Source: Nitrosopumilaceae archaeon (GTDB lineage Archaea > Thermoproteota > Nitrososphaeria > Nitrososphaerales > Nitrosopumilaceae). From it: a stretch of 63,937 bases of DNA. Positions 16,805 to 25,575 of this stretch are shown one piece after another. Position 1 is the stretch's first letter, and the number at the start of each line of letters is the position of its first letter. A program made the translations under genes and the position numbers. The notes below the pieces were generated by a model. It saw only the letters and a list, made by a program, of their open reading frames with translations, was not told where the DNA came from and made no database searches. The DNA lies in NCBI GenBank assembly GCA_900620265.3, contig UYNY03000014.1:1-63937 (forward strand). Direction: 5' to 3'.

Positions 16805-18118
16805 GTGCGGCCCAGGGAGTCATACAGGAGGGTCTTTGCCAGCCTCAAGAGGCACCACAAGTGGTTCTCCGAGTCGATCCCGCTGATAGCCAGCGAGAAC
16901 ATCCCGAGCCCGGCGGTCCGCGAGGCCGTCGCCTCGGACTTTGGGAACAGGTACGCCGAGGGGTGGCCCGGCGAGCGGGTCTACGCGGGGTGCACGTACA
17001 TCGACGAGGTGGAGGAGGAGTGCATGGCGCTCGCAAGGAGGCTCTTCAAGGCGGGGTTCGCCGACGTGCGCCCCATATCCGGGGTGGTGGCCAACCTGGC
17101 CGTATACTCGGCGTTCTCGGACCCCGGGGACGTCATGGTGGCCCCCTCGATCCCGGCCGGCGGCCACATATCGCACGGCAAGAAGGAGCACTCCGGGACG
17201 GCGGGGCTGGTGCACGGGCTCGACGTCGAGTTCTACCCGTTTGACGCCGAGGAGATGTCGATCGACGTGGACAAGACAAGGAAGAAGGTCGACGCCCTGG
17301 CAAAGGAGGGGCGCGCGCCCAGGATCGCGATGCTCGGCGGATCGCTCTTCCTCTTCCCGCACCCCGTAAGGGAGCTGGCGCCCTTCCTAAAGGGGCACGG
17401 CGCGCACGTCAACTATGACGCGGCGCACGTGGCGGGGCTGGTGGCGGGCGGGCTCTTCCAGAGGCCGCTGGCGGAGGGCGCCGACACGATGACGCTGAGC
17501 ACGCACAAGACGCTCTTCGGGCCGCAGGGGGGGCTGGTCCTCGGATCAAAGGAGCACGCAGAGCCGCTCAAAAAGGCCACGTTCCCGGGGCTCACCAGCA
17601 GCCACCACGTCAACAACATGGCGGCAAAGGCGGTCGCGTTCGCAGAGGCGCTCGAGTTCGGGAAAAAGTACGCCGCCAAGGTCGTCTCAAACGCAAGGAC
17701 GCTCGCGGGGGCGCTCGCGTCCGAGGGGTTCAGGGTGCTCGGGGAGCGGCGCGGGTACACGGAGTCGCACCAGGTCGCAGTCGACGTCACCCGGATCTCC
17801 GACGGGGGCAGCATCGAGGCGCAGCTCGAAAAGGCCAACATCATCGTGAACAGGCAGCTGATCCCCGGCGACATACGCGCCGGCAGGAACTATCTGCGCC
17901 CCGGCGGCATACGGCTTGGCGTCTCGGAGGTGACGAGGCTCGGCATGGGCGCAGGCGAGATGAGGGAGATAGCATCGCTCATCTGGGGGGTGGCCGCCGG
18001 CGGCATGGATCCGGCGCGCGCCGCCAGGAGGGCCAGGGAGATGAGGAAGGGGTTCCAGAGGGCCCGCTTCTGCTTTGAGGGGTCGCGTGGCGCCTACGAG
18101 TACGTCAGGATGCGCTAA
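16805..18118 (+). CDS. glyA: Serine hydroxymethyltransferase
   Basis: 437 aa PLP enzyme joining serine and glycine to the one-carbon pool. Landmarks are IPLIASENIPSPAVREA near the N-terminus, GNRYAEGWPGERVYAGC, the PLP-lysine region TLSTHKTLFGPQGG, and RPGGIRLGVSEVTRLGM. The start is GTG at 16805, with GTTTTTAAGC upstream near 16775. The stop overlaps the DP2 stop by 3 nt (convergent). Confidence 0.94.
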   Translation: MRPRESYRRVFASLKRHHKWFSESIPLIASENIPSPAVREAVASDFGNRYAEGWPGERVYAGCTYIDEVEEECMALARRLFKAGFADVRPISGVVANLAVYSAFSDPGDVMVAPSIPAGGHISHGKKEHSGTAGLVHGLDVEFYPFDAEEMSIDVDKTRKKVDALAKEGRAPRIAMLGGSLFLFPHPVRELAPFLKGHGAHVNYDAAHVAGLVAGGLFQRPLAEGADTMTLSTHKTLFGPQGGLVLGSKEHAEPLKKATFPGLTSSHHVNNMAAKAVAFAEALEFGKKYAAKVVSNARTLAGALASEGFRVLGERRGYTESHQVAVDVTRISDGGSIEAQLEKANIIVNRQLIPGDIRAGRNYLRPGGIRLGVSEVTRLGMGAGEMREIASLIWGVAAGGMDPARAARRAREMRKGFQRARFCFEGSRGAYEYVRMR

Positions 18119-21100
18119 TAGTCGGTCAGGAGGGCCTGGCTGCCGGAGCTCTTGCCAAATACGAGGTCTATCTCGTCCGCAAGGGCGCCTATGCGGCCCC
18201 GCTGGTACCTGCCCACGTCGAACCTGTCCACGAGCGTCTCTGCCAGGTGGAGGTACTTTTCGACCGACGGGCGCGTGATGGTCGGCTTTAGGGGGATCTT
18301 GCACTTTGGGCAGTCCCCCGACAGGGTTATGCGCCTGTGCGTGGTGTTGCACCTGGTGCAGCGGAACTTTTGCCTCGCGAACGAGCGGAGGTTGCCCATG
18401 ATGTCGGGGACCAGGTGCGTCGAGATCACGTTCGAGACGATCTCCGAGGCGTCGACGGCCCGGATCATCTCGGCGTTCCGTATCTGCATGTCGCACTTGT
18501 CGAGCATCGAGTCGAGCGTCGCATAGGCGCTGCGCGCCCGGGCAGGCACGATCGAGGACGTCCCGTGGGTGCAGTGGTACCCCTCGAACGCCCCCTCGGT
18601 GTCGAGGCGGGACCGCGAGAGCTCGACGGACCCGACGTCGGACGCCTTTGGCGAGTCCATCGTGGACCTGAAGAACTCGAGCGGGAGGGACTCGGCCACC
18701 TCGAGGTTGTGCGCCTGCGGCTGCGACTCGTGCGGCAGCACCAGCGGCTGCACTATCAGGGGGGCGTCCATCAGCCCCCCTATGCGGTCAGAGAGGAAGC
18801 CCCTTGAAAAGTTGAGCAGCGAGTCGGCAAGCAGCATCAGCGAGTCGGCGTCGCCGTCGGCGTCGCGCCTCTTTGCCGAGTGCCAGTTGGGGGTCCCAAA
18901 GCAGACCTGCGTCTTTGCGTACCCGATTATCCGCCCCACGATCCCGACGGACGTGTGGGGGGCCAGCCCGACCACGAGGTGCCCCACCAGGTCCTCGGGC
19001 CTGGTGGCGCCGTAGAACGGCTTCCTTCCGTACAGGTTTACCAGCAGATAGTCGACATACTTTGCCGCCTCGACAAGGTACATGCCGGTATCAAGCGGGA
19101 TCACGACATCCTGCATCATCAGCTCGGCCTCCTGCGAGGGGTCCTCGAGCGGCTCGCCACGCGCGTCGTGCGTGTACCCGAGCTCGCGCAGCCTGGCCAC
19201 GGGGGTGCCTATCCAGGCGGGGCGGAACTGGGTGAGCGGCGAGTTGGTCGCGTCGAACCGGACCGTCCCGTCCTTGAAGGTCGTCAGGCCGTACTTTTGC
19301 CTCGCCAGCCCCTTCTCGAGCGGTTCCGCGGCCCTGTCCTGCCCTATCAGCTCGCCGACCCCCTTGAAGGGGTCCCTGGCGCGGGCGCGCGCCCTTTCCT
19401 GGGCGCGCGCAAGCTCCTCCCGGAGCGGGAAGGGCCTCCTCGAGTGGGCCGTCGTCCTGCGCCCGCACTTTGCGCACTCGGGGCCGCCTGCCGGGCCGCA
19501 GTCGCGGCACGTCCTCCGGACGGACGTCGTGCCGCCGCACCGGGGGCATGAGACGGCAAGCGCGGTGGCGCCGCACGCGTCACAGTACCTGTCCTGGATC
19601 GTCGCCTCGAACCCGGCCGCCCTTGAGGCCTTTATGATATCCTTGGTGGATCCGCCCCTCTCCCCCACCGGGAAGATGGCGTGCGCTGGCGGCCGCATCG
19701 AGCGCGGGGCGGCCTTTTCGGGCCTCCCGACGCGGACGCCGACGGAGGTGGACCACTTTGGACGGATAGTGATCCCCGACGCGGAGACGGCCTCATGTAC
19801 GGGGCCGTCCGGCATGTCGCCGGCGAGCAGCGCCCGCAGCACGAGCGCCTCGTCCCCCTCGACGAGGGCCCCGGACCCGCGCGCCCTGTGCGGGACGCCG
19901 AGCTTTTCGAGCGCCTCCTTTGCCCGCCCCCCGTACTCGAGGGACCCGTCCGGCCCGTCCCCGGCGCCCAGCAGAGACTCGAGGTCCTCGCGCGTGATCA
20001 CGTCCCAAAAGTAGAGGTGGCGCGGGTGCAGCGGGACGCCGGTCCTCCGGGCGTGGGCGAGCGCCTCGGCGGCGCCCGGGTCCCGGGGCAGGAGGTCGCC
20101 GGGGCAGGAGGCGCGCGCCTCGGCCTCCCAGAACTCCTCGACGAACCCCGACGGGACCAGCCTGGCGTTGTTCTCCACAAAGTCCCCCACGGAGACCAGC
20201 ACGTCCCCAAGGTACAGGATCTCCTCGATCCTGCCGCGCAGCTCCCGCGCATGGGCGACGTCCCGGACGCGCACCACGTCGCCCCCCTTGAGGCGGACGG
20301 TCGGCGTCTCGATCGAGTCGACGAAGGCGACGGTCGCCCCCTTGCCGGGCATGTCCGTCTTTATCTGGGTGCCGACGGTGACCGTGTGGTCGAGGATCTC
20401 GGCGGCCGCCGGGTGGAGGCCGGCCGCGGCGAACCCGGTGTTGCAGGCGCGGCCGTACCGGAGGCGGAAGCCGCCGGGCCTCTTTGGTATCGAGAGGACG
20501 GACCGGCCCGCTATCACCTCGCTCATCCTCTTGGCGGCCGCGTCCTCGCGGTCGTCCCCCGTCTGGACGGCCCCGCGCAGGTCGGCCAGCCACCCCCACC
20601 CCTCCATCTTGTAGAGCTCGATCCTCTTGAGGAGCTTCTTTGACCTGCCTATCAGGCCGTCGTTGAGGACGCGGAGGGCGCCGCCCCTGACGCGGTCCGT
20701 CTTTATCCGGGCCATCCCCTTGTGGTTGACGACCTCAAAGGGGTCGGTGTCCACCCCGTCCAGCTCGACTGGGAGGTTCGATATGACGCGCTCGATGTCC
20801 TCGTCCAGTATGTGGAACTGGAACGCCGACTCCCTCTCGTAGATGCGCAGCTCCTCGACGAACCGGCCCGTCTCGTCGTCAAAGCAGTCGGCCTGGTACC
20901 TGTCGAGCCCGGCCGCCCTCCTGACGTGGTCCGCTATCAGCATGGTGACTGCCGACTCTGTGCCCCCCGCCGACCTCATCGGGCCCGCTATCGAGACGGA
21001 GAGGTATTTCGTCCCGTCCCGGTTCTCCTTTATGCAGACCTCGCTTATCCCCTGCAGGGGGGCTATGGTGACCCCCTCGGTGACGACTGCCAGCCCCACC

Positions 21101-21405
21101 CGGACTGCCAGGTCCAGCCGCTCCTCGAGCGGGGTGTCGGGCTCGGAGTGCTCGCCGAGGGCTATCTCCCTTGCCAGGGTGAGGGCGGAGAGCTCCTTGC
21201 CGTTGACGGCCAGCAGGTCCCGGAGGTGGTCGGTTATGTCGATGTCGTGCATCTTGGAGACGCGATCGGCCAGATCAAAGACGATCTTGGGCTCCACCTC
21301 GGCGGATCCGTCGGCCAGGGTGGCCTTGGCGGCCGAGGCCGCCTCGTGGGCCTTGAAGGTGTCCTCGGCCAGCCCCTCATAGTACGTGCGGTAGCGGGCG
21401 GGCAT
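18115..21405 (-). CDS. polC: DNA polymerase D large subunit DP2
   Basis: 1096 aa catalytic subunit of family D DNA polymerase. Near the C-terminus the active-site motif reads RRDADGDADSLML, with the two key Asp of the DGD core kept; Pyrococcus DP2 has RRNCDGDED at this place. Zinc sites are seen in CDACGATALAVSCPRC, in CAKCGR, and in the final CTRCNTT/CPKC pair. No intein is present. The ATG at 21405 is chosen since upstream sequence is antisense to the GGGP synthase intergenic region. The small subunit DP1 is at 25552. Confidence 0.96.
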   Translation of the reverse strand: MPARYRTYYEGLAEDTFKAHEAASAAKATLADGSAEVEPKIVFDLADRVSKMHDIDITDHLRDLLAVNGKELSALTLAREIALGEHSEPDTPLEERLDLAVRVGLAVVTEGVTIAPLQGISEVCIKENRDGTKYLSVSIAGPMRSAGGTESAVTMLIADHVRRAAGLDRYQADCFDDETGRFVEELRIYERESAFQFHILDEDIERVISNLPVELDGVDTDPFEVVNHKGMARIKTDRVRGGALRVLNDGLIGRSKKLLKRIELYKMEGWGWLADLRGAVQTGDDREDAAAKRMSEVIAGRSVLSIPKRPGGFRLRYGRACNTGFAAAGLHPAAAEILDHTVTVGTQIKTDMPGKGATVAFVDSIETPTVRLKGGDVVRVRDVAHARELRGRIEEILYLGDVLVSVGDFVENNARLVPSGFVEEFWEAEARASCPGDLLPRDPGAAEALAHARRTGVPLHPRHLYFWDVITREDLESLLGAGDGPDGSLEYGGRAKEALEKLGVPHRARGSGALVEGDEALVLRALLAGDMPDGPVHEAVSASGITIRPKWSTSVGVRVGRPEKAAPRSMRPPAHAIFPVGERGGSTKDIIKASRAAGFEATIQDRYCDACGATALAVSCPRCGGTTSVRRTCRDCGPAGGPECAKCGRRTTAHSRRPFPLREELARAQERARARARDPFKGVGELIGQDRAAEPLEKGLARQKYGLTTFKDGTVRFDATNSPLTQFRPAWIGTPVARLRELGYTHDARGEPLEDPSQEAELMMQDVVIPLDTGMYLVEAAKYVDYLLVNLYGRKPFYGATRPEDLVGHLVVGLAPHTSVGIVGRIIGYAKTQVCFGTPNWHSAKRRDADGDADSLMLLADSLLNFSRGFLSDRIGGLMDAPLIVQPLVLPHESQPQAHNLEVAESLPLEFFRSTMDSPKASDVGSVELSRSRLDTEGAFEGYHCTHGTSSIVPARARSAYATLDSMLDKCDMQIRNAEMIRAVDASEIVSNVISTHLVPDIMGNLRSFARQKFRCTRCNTTHRRITLSGDCPKCKIPLKPTITRPSVEKYLHLAETLVDRFDVGRYQRGRIGALADEIDLVFGKSSGSQALLTDY

Positions 21406-21430
21406 GGGGGTACCCTCCAGGTGGCACAGC

Positions 21431-22219
21431 TCAGGCACGCCGGCGCCGCCCGGGTGCCCGCTTATTGATCTTGGGGCGCGCGCCGCGCGCCGCGCGGACG
21501 ATGGGGCCCAGCCTGCCGGCCCCGCCAGCCTCGAGCAGGGTGCCCACGACGACCGCGTCGGCGCCGGCCTCTGCCGCCGCCCTGGCTGCCCGGGCGTCCC
21601 GGATCCCGCCCCCAACTATGAGAAAGCCGTCGGTGGCGGCCCGGACGGCCCTTATCATCCCGGGGGGGACGGCCTTTTTGGCCCCGGAGCCGGCCTCGAG
21701 GTAGACGAACCTCATCCCCATGAAGCGGGCGGCGAGCGCGTATGCTGCGGCGATCTGGGGCTTTTCGTGCGGGATGCCGCGCGCGGAGCCGACGAACCAC
21801 GCGGACGTCCCCTCGCCCACCACCAGGTACGCGGTGGGGAGCGGCTCGAGGCCGAGGCGCAGCACGTTGGGGGCCCCGAGCGCCTGCGCCTGGGAGATAA
21901 AGTAGGGGTTCTCCGAGTTCAAGAGCGAGCTAAAGAGGATCGCGTCGGCGCCGGGGACGACGCCGGTCACGTTGCCCGGAAAGAGGATCACGGGGATGCC
22001 GGCGGCCTTCTTTACGTCCCTTACGACGCGGGCCATCCCGAACTGGTCGGTTGCAGACGAGCCGCCGACCAGGATGGCAGAGGCGCCCGCGCGCTCTGCC
22101 GCAAGGGCAAGCTCGACGGGCTCGGAGGGCCGCGAGGGCTCGGAGTCGATCAGCGCAAAGAGCAGCGCGCCCCCGCGCCGCTCCCTCTTGAGAAGTTCCT
22201 CGACCCTGCCGGCGGCCAC
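21431..22219 (-). CDS. Geranylgeranylglyceryl phosphate synthase
   Basis: 262 aa TIM-barrel prenyltransferase that makes the first ether bond of archaeal lipids. Motifs are LIDSEPSR, ILVGGSSATDQF, ILFPGNVTGV, YLEAGSGA and VGGGIRDARAA. The basic C-terminal tail is short and low complexity. It lies 25 nt upstream of DP2 on the same strand and may share its transcript. Confidence 0.93.
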   Translation of the reverse strand: MAAGRVEELLKRERRGGALLFALIDSEPSRPSEPVELALAAERAGASAILVGGSSATDQFGMARVVRDVKKAAGIPVILFPGNVTGVVPGADAILFSSLLNSENPYFISQAQALGAPNVLRLGLEPLPTAYLVVGEGTSAWFVGSARGIPHEKPQIAAAYALAARFMGMRFVYLEAGSGAKKAVPPGMIRAVRAATDGFLIVGGGIRDARAARAAAEAGADAVVVGTLLEAGGAGRLGPIVRAARGARPKINKRAPGRRRRA

Positions 22220-22284
22220 GGCGGTGGCCCCGGGGGCACCGCTTTAAAGTTTAATTGGGCGCGGTAATACAGGGTTGTATAGCT

Positions 22285-22647
22285 ATGGAGGGGGAGGGAA
22301 AGCCAAGATTTAACGAGGTGATCAGTGATATCATAGAGAAATCACTGTTTACAGAGCGTCAGATTGAAATTATTTTAAACAAGAGGGGCATTCGAAAAGG
22401 CTCGTTCCGGATATCCCGGGGTGCGTATTACAGGCAGGTGGCCCAGTCCAGGGAGAAGACGGTCTCGTTCCTGTACTCGCTGGTGCTTTTGAGGGGGCTG
22501 GGCGTGCTGGAGGACGGTGATATTGACGTGATGGACAGGCTCTCCGAACAGATCCGTGTGATAAACGAGGGTGATATATTCCCCGAGCACGTGGATGATG
22601 TGATGCGCAGGCTGGACGAGTTCGTCCGCGACGCCTGCAGGATGTGA
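22285..22647 (+). CDS. Conserved small helical protein, probable regulator
   Basis: 120 aa. Almost all helical, with FTERQIEIILNKRGI and KGSFRISRGAYYRQVAQSREK, which resemble a helix-turn-helix of the kind found in archaeal regulators. No family name can be given. The ATG at 22285 is favoured over an upstream start at 22255 because TTTAAAGTTTAATT lies at 22243-22254. Base composition here is less G+C-rich than in neighbouring genes. Confidence 0.65.
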   Translation: MEGEGKPRFNEVISDIIEKSLFTERQIEIILNKRGIRKGSFRISRGAYYRQVAQSREKTVSFLYSLVLLRGLGVLEDGDIDVMDRLSEQIRVINEGDIFPEHVDDVMRRLDEFVRDACRM

Positions 22648-22773
22648 TTACGGCGTGCCGGGGACGTGATGGCGCCTCCCGCCGGGACGTGACTCTTTGT
22701 GTGAGATTGTTGCGTGAGGTGTGAAACAAAGTTGTTCGCTCTTGATATATCACACCGGGTGGAGGGGGTGGTG

Positions 22774-23304
22774 ATGGAGATAGTGATCCCCGACCTGGTG
22801 GTGTGGTCGGCCCTGGCGTTCGTCGGGGGCGCCGCCGGGATGTACCTCGTCTTCAGGCTGAGGCCGCAGGGCAGGGGCGGGGCAGGCGTGGATCCGGGGC
22901 AGATGGAGTACATTGAGAGGGAGATGGCACGCATGATGATACGGATCGACGCGATGGAGATCGAGGGCATGGCGCCAGAGGCGCCGCCGGGCGTGCCTGC
23001 ACCGGTGGCTCCGGCGGTGGAGCCGGCGCCGGAGGCGCCAAGGCGGGCGGCGCCAGAGCCTGTCATCGTACGCCAGAGCACGGTCGAGTCCGTGTTGCAG
23101 GCCGTCACAACCGGCACAAAGACGTCACGTGATATTGAAATCACACTGGGGAAGAGCAGGGAGCATACATCACGCCTGATGAACAACCTCTACAGGGACG
23201 GGCTGTTGGAGAGGAACAAGCAGTCAAAGCCGTACAGGTACTCGATCACGGAGAAGGGCCGGGCTAGGCTGAACGCCGGGGTCCTGGGCGCCGTCGCCGC
23301 ATAG
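22774..23304 (+). CDS. Membrane-anchored winged-helix protein
   Basis: 176 aa. One TM segment at residues 5-26 is followed by a Pro/Ala-rich linker (about 70-95) and a C-terminal winged helix: VLQAVTTGTKTSRDIEITLGKSREHTSRLMNNLYRDGLL, then YRYSITEKGRARL. It is a likely membrane-tethered DNA-binding protein. The ATG at 22774 lies 27 nt from GATATATC, so the transcript is probably leaderless. An earlier in-frame start at 22714 is upstream of the TATA box. Confidence 0.72.
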   Translation: MEIVIPDLVVWSALAFVGGAAGMYLVFRLRPQGRGGAGVDPGQMEYIEREMARMMIRIDAMEIEGMAPEAPPGVPAPVAPAVEPAPEAPRRAAPEPVIVRQSTVESVLQAVTTGTKTSRDIEITLGKSREHTSRLMNNLYRDGLLERNKQSKPYRYSITEKGRARLNAGVLGAVAA

Positions 23305-23399
23305 GGGTGGATCGTGGTACTACCACATCATGGGTAGGTTTTGTTATATTTTATTGATTATGGAAATTATTAAATTTGGAATATAATACCGGGGGAGGC

Positions 23400-23549
23400 A
23401 TGGTAGAGGTACTTGTAAAGATCACGTCGGCGGGCACCATCACCATCCCGAGGCAGTTCAGGCAGCACATGGACGTCCAAAAGGGGGGGTATGTCAGGGT
23501 GTCTCTGGACGGGGATCGCCTGGTCGTGAGAAAGGCCGTAATCCTATGA
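23400..23549 (+). CDS. AbrB/MazE-type (SpoVT-AbrB) swapped-hairpin protein
   Basis: 49 aa. The sequence MVEVLVKITSAGTITIPRQF followed by a VRVSLDGDRLVV strand is the AbrB/MazE beta pattern (KITSxGxITIP). Such proteins bind DNA as dimers and are often antitoxins or regulators. A TTAAATTTGGAATATAAT stretch just upstream supplies a TATA box. No toxin-like gene follows; the neighbour is convergent and overlaps its 3' end by 6 nt. Confidence 0.7.
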   Translation: MVEVLVKITSAGTITIPRQFRQHMDVQKGGYVRVSLDGDRLVVRKAVIL

Positions 23550-23927
23550 CCGGTTGACCGGTGCAGGAATTACGGTATACGTCCATTCCTTGCCTGTTTT
23601 TACCCTGTTTACCATCCCTTTTGACGAAAATCGTGCCAGATATGTCGATATCATTGCAGGTTGTATGGGGCCGAACTCGTCCTCGAACTTTTCCAGCACG
23701 TTTGAGGAGGTGAACCGGCCCATCGGGAAGAACCTGTCCACTATATGCCATATCTTTGAGGATATGGTGGCCGGCTCCCTCGCCCCGGCCTCCTCCTCGA
23801 TGTTCAGCAGGTCCATCATATCCAGCACCTGCTTTACCTTTTCAGAGGCAAGGTCCCCCTCCATCTTGAACGAGTAGGTGGTCCCGCTCGCGTCCTGGGC
23901 GTCTATCTTGATGCTCTTTCTGGCCAT
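23544..23927 (-). CDS. Conserved protein, probable winged helix C-terminus
   Basis: 127 aa. The N-terminal 60 residues start with MARKSIKIDAQDASGTTYSF and may be a small beta domain; the C-terminal part (FTSSNVLEKFEDEFGPIQPAMISTYLARFSSKGMV, then GKEWTYTVI) looks like a winged helix. Function unknown. It borders the origin region, with upstream DNA holding several TTAACA elements. It overlaps the AbrB-like gene by 6 nt. Confidence 0.65.
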   Translation of the reverse strand: MARKSIKIDAQDASGTTYSFKMEGDLASEKVKQVLDMMDLLNIEEEAGAREPATISSKIWHIVDRFFPMGRFTSSNVLEKFEDEFGPIQPAMISTYLARFSSKGMVNRVKTGKEWTYTVIPAPVNRS

Positions 23928-24081
23928 CTTGGGATCTGAGGGGTATGGGGGCCAATAGTTTAACAGATCCCGGGATGGGTGTTAACATCTAGGGTTGTTA
24001 ATATTGACCCAATGGGGCGTGCCTGCACCGATATCAGGTCCTAACAGGCGATCCGGAGGGGGCCACCCTCCGGAGGGGGTT

Positions 24082-24120
24082 TTCACGCCTAGAGTGGAAA
24101 TAAAGGGGTCAAAATGGCCT
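24082..24120 (+). repeat. 39-bp direct repeat 1 with ORB-like element
   Basis: Perfectly identical to 24144-24182. The core AGAGTGGAAATAAAGGGGTC at 24091-24110 resembles the archaeal origin recognition box (CCAGTGGAAAC then AAAGGGG), including the G-string to one side. Confidence 0.82.
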
Positions 24121-24143
24121 TTTTAACACTGTTAGGAGGCAGG

Positions 24144-24182
24144 TTCACGCCTAGAGTGGAAATAAAGGGGTCAAAATGGCCT
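24144..24182 (+). repeat. 39-bp direct repeat 2 with ORB-like element
   Basis: Second copy, 62 bp after the first and in the same direction. The core is at 24153-24172. Confidence 0.82.
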
Positions 24183-24220
24183 CCTCTGGACCCCAGATTC
24201 ACACCAAGTTAACAGACCCA

Positions 24221-24240
24221 GACACCTCTATTTCCACTCT
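24221..24240 (-). repeat. Inverted ORB-like element
   Basis: On the minus strand it reads AGAGTGGAAATAGAGGTGTC, matching the direct copies with three changes. It points towards the two direct repeats and sits beside the AT-rich block. Confidence 0.72.
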
Positions 24241-24349
24241 CTATTCTTAAATTTTTTTTTTCAGAGTGAAAATAATTGATTATAACGGCAAACTAAAGCT
24301 GCCAAGCCTTCTAAACACGACGCAGGATACGTCTGGTATTGGTCTGGGC

Positions 24350-24367
24350 GAGTGGAAACGGGGGTGT
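24350..24367 (+). repeat. Partial ORB-like element at the 5' end of orc1/cdc6
   Basis: GAGTGGAAACGGGGGTGT keeps the GTGGAAAC core and a G-string. It overlaps the proposed GTG start of orc1/cdc6, so binding of Orc1 here could repress its own gene. Confidence 0.55.
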
Positions 24368-25575
24368 GTGGGACGCCTGACCCGGTCGACGAGCTGCTTG
24401 ATGCTGCGGAGAGGGGTACCTCGATACTGGCAGACAGGAGCGTCCTGCACTTTAGCCACATGCCGGAGAGCATACCCCACCGGGAGAAGGAGCAGAAGAA
24501 GGTGACCCAGTCCCTGCTGCCGATCCTAAAACACTCAAAGCCCTCGAACCTGCTCGTCTACGGCAAGCCGGGCACCGGCAAGACCCTCGTCGTAAAGAAG
24601 GTGATCTCAAAGATCCGGCAGCGGGTCGAAAAGTCAGAGTACCCCGTAAAACTCGTCTACGTGAACGCAAAGAACGACTCGACCACCACCGGCCTGCTGG
24701 TGAGCGCCGGCAGGCAGATCGGGCTTGACGAGGGCGCCCTGCCGACCACCGGCCTCTCGACCGGCGAGGTCTTCAAGAGGATCCTGGCATCCATCATAAA
24801 GGGCGGCCACAACGTGGTGCTGGTCATAGACGAGATAGACTATCTTGCCCAGCTCATACTAAAGACGCACAAGGACACCCTCTACCAGCTCACGAGGGCC
24901 AACGACCAGCTGGACAGCGGCTCGCTCACCCTGGTGGGCATATCAAACGATCTCAAGTTCAAGGAGCTGCTCGACGCCCGGGTCCTGAGCAGCCTGAGCG
25001 AGGAGGAGGTGGTCTTCCTGAGTTATGACGTGGCCCAGCTGACCAGGATACTGGAGGAGCGGGTGGGCGCCGCGTTCGTCCCGGGGGCCGTCGAGGAGTC
25101 GGCGCTCTCGCTGTGCGCCGCCATGGCGGCCAAGATACACGGCGATGCCAGGCGGGCCATCGACCTCGTCCGCGTGGCCGGCGAGATAGCAGAGCGCGAG
25201 CAGGCACCCAGGGTCACCGACGCGCACGTCCGGGAGGCGGCCGTCAAGATAGAGGAGAACAAGGAGGAGGCCGTACTCCGCTCCTACCCGCTGCACGAGA
25301 AGATGGTGATACTGGCAGTGGCCGACTCTGGCGGCACATCCACTGGGGGCATATACGCCGCCTACAAGAAGCTCTGCAACGAGACGGCCCAGGACCCCCT
25401 CACCCAGAGGAGGGTCACGCAGATGCTCAACGAGGCCGAGGCGTCGGGGCTGGTCGACGGCCAGATAGTCCACCAGGGGATGCACGGCAGGACCAAAAAG
25501 TACAGGATTACCGTGCCCGGCCAGATGATCAAAAAGGCGTTCGGGGACGACTCAGTACTGAAGGATCTCGTCTGA
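24352..25575 (+). CDS. cdc6: Orc1/Cdc6 replication initiator
   Basis: 407 aa. AAA+ ATPase with Walker A YGKPGTGKTLV (about residues 67-77), Walker B VVLVIDEIDYL, the sensor region LVGISNDLKF, and a C-terminal winged helix ending in KKYRITVPGQM. It binds ORB elements and loads MCM. The GTG at 24352 is the earliest standard start in frame; a GTG four codons later is also possible. It lies directly beside the ORB repeats. The last 24 nt overlap the convergent DP1 gene. Confidence 0.95.
   Translation: METGVCGTPDPVDELLDAAERGTSILADRSVLHFSHMPESIPHREKEQKKVTQSLLPILKHSKPSNLLVYGKPGTGKTLVVKKVISKIRQRVEKSEYPVKLVYVNAKNDSTTTGLLVSAGRQIGLDEGALPTTGLSTGEVFKRILASIIKGGHNVVLVIDEIDYLAQLILKTHKDTLYQLTRANDQLDSGSLTLVGISNDLKFKELLDARVLSSLSEEEVVFLSYDVAQLTRILEERVGAAFVPGAVEESALSLCAAMAAKIHGDARRAIDLVRVAGEIAEREQAPRVTDAHVREAAVKIEENKEEAVLRSYPLHEKMVILAVADSGGTSTGGIYAAYKKLCNETAQDPLTQRRVTQMLNEAEASGLVDGQIVHQGMHGRTKKYRITVPGQMIKKAFGDDSVLKDLV

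Larger units (their letters stand above)
23928..24351. other. Candidate replication origin (oriC)
   Basis: This 424-nt stretch has no gene. It holds several TTAACA/TGTTAA elements (from about 23960), two perfect 39-bp direct repeats each with an ORB-like core, one inverted ORB-like core, an AT-rich block at 24241-24297 with ten Ts in a row (a candidate unwinding element), and a fourth ORB-like site at the start of orc1/cdc6. Archaeal origins typically combine ORB elements, an AT-rich element and an adjacent orc1/cdc6 gene. Assignment is inference from sequence layout. Confidence 0.8.

Noticed and set aside
19681-20643. 320-aa plus-strand open frame
   Set aside because: Antisense to DP2, whose motifs are intact along the region.
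18115-21405. Intein in DP2
   Set aside because: The protein is of normal length and the DGD active-site region is uninterrupted; no splice motifs are seen.
24082-24182. 39-bp repeats as a CRISPR array
   Set aside because: Only two direct copies with a 23-nt gap, one inverted copy and no cas genes. The ORB-like core and neighbouring orc1/cdc6 explain them better.
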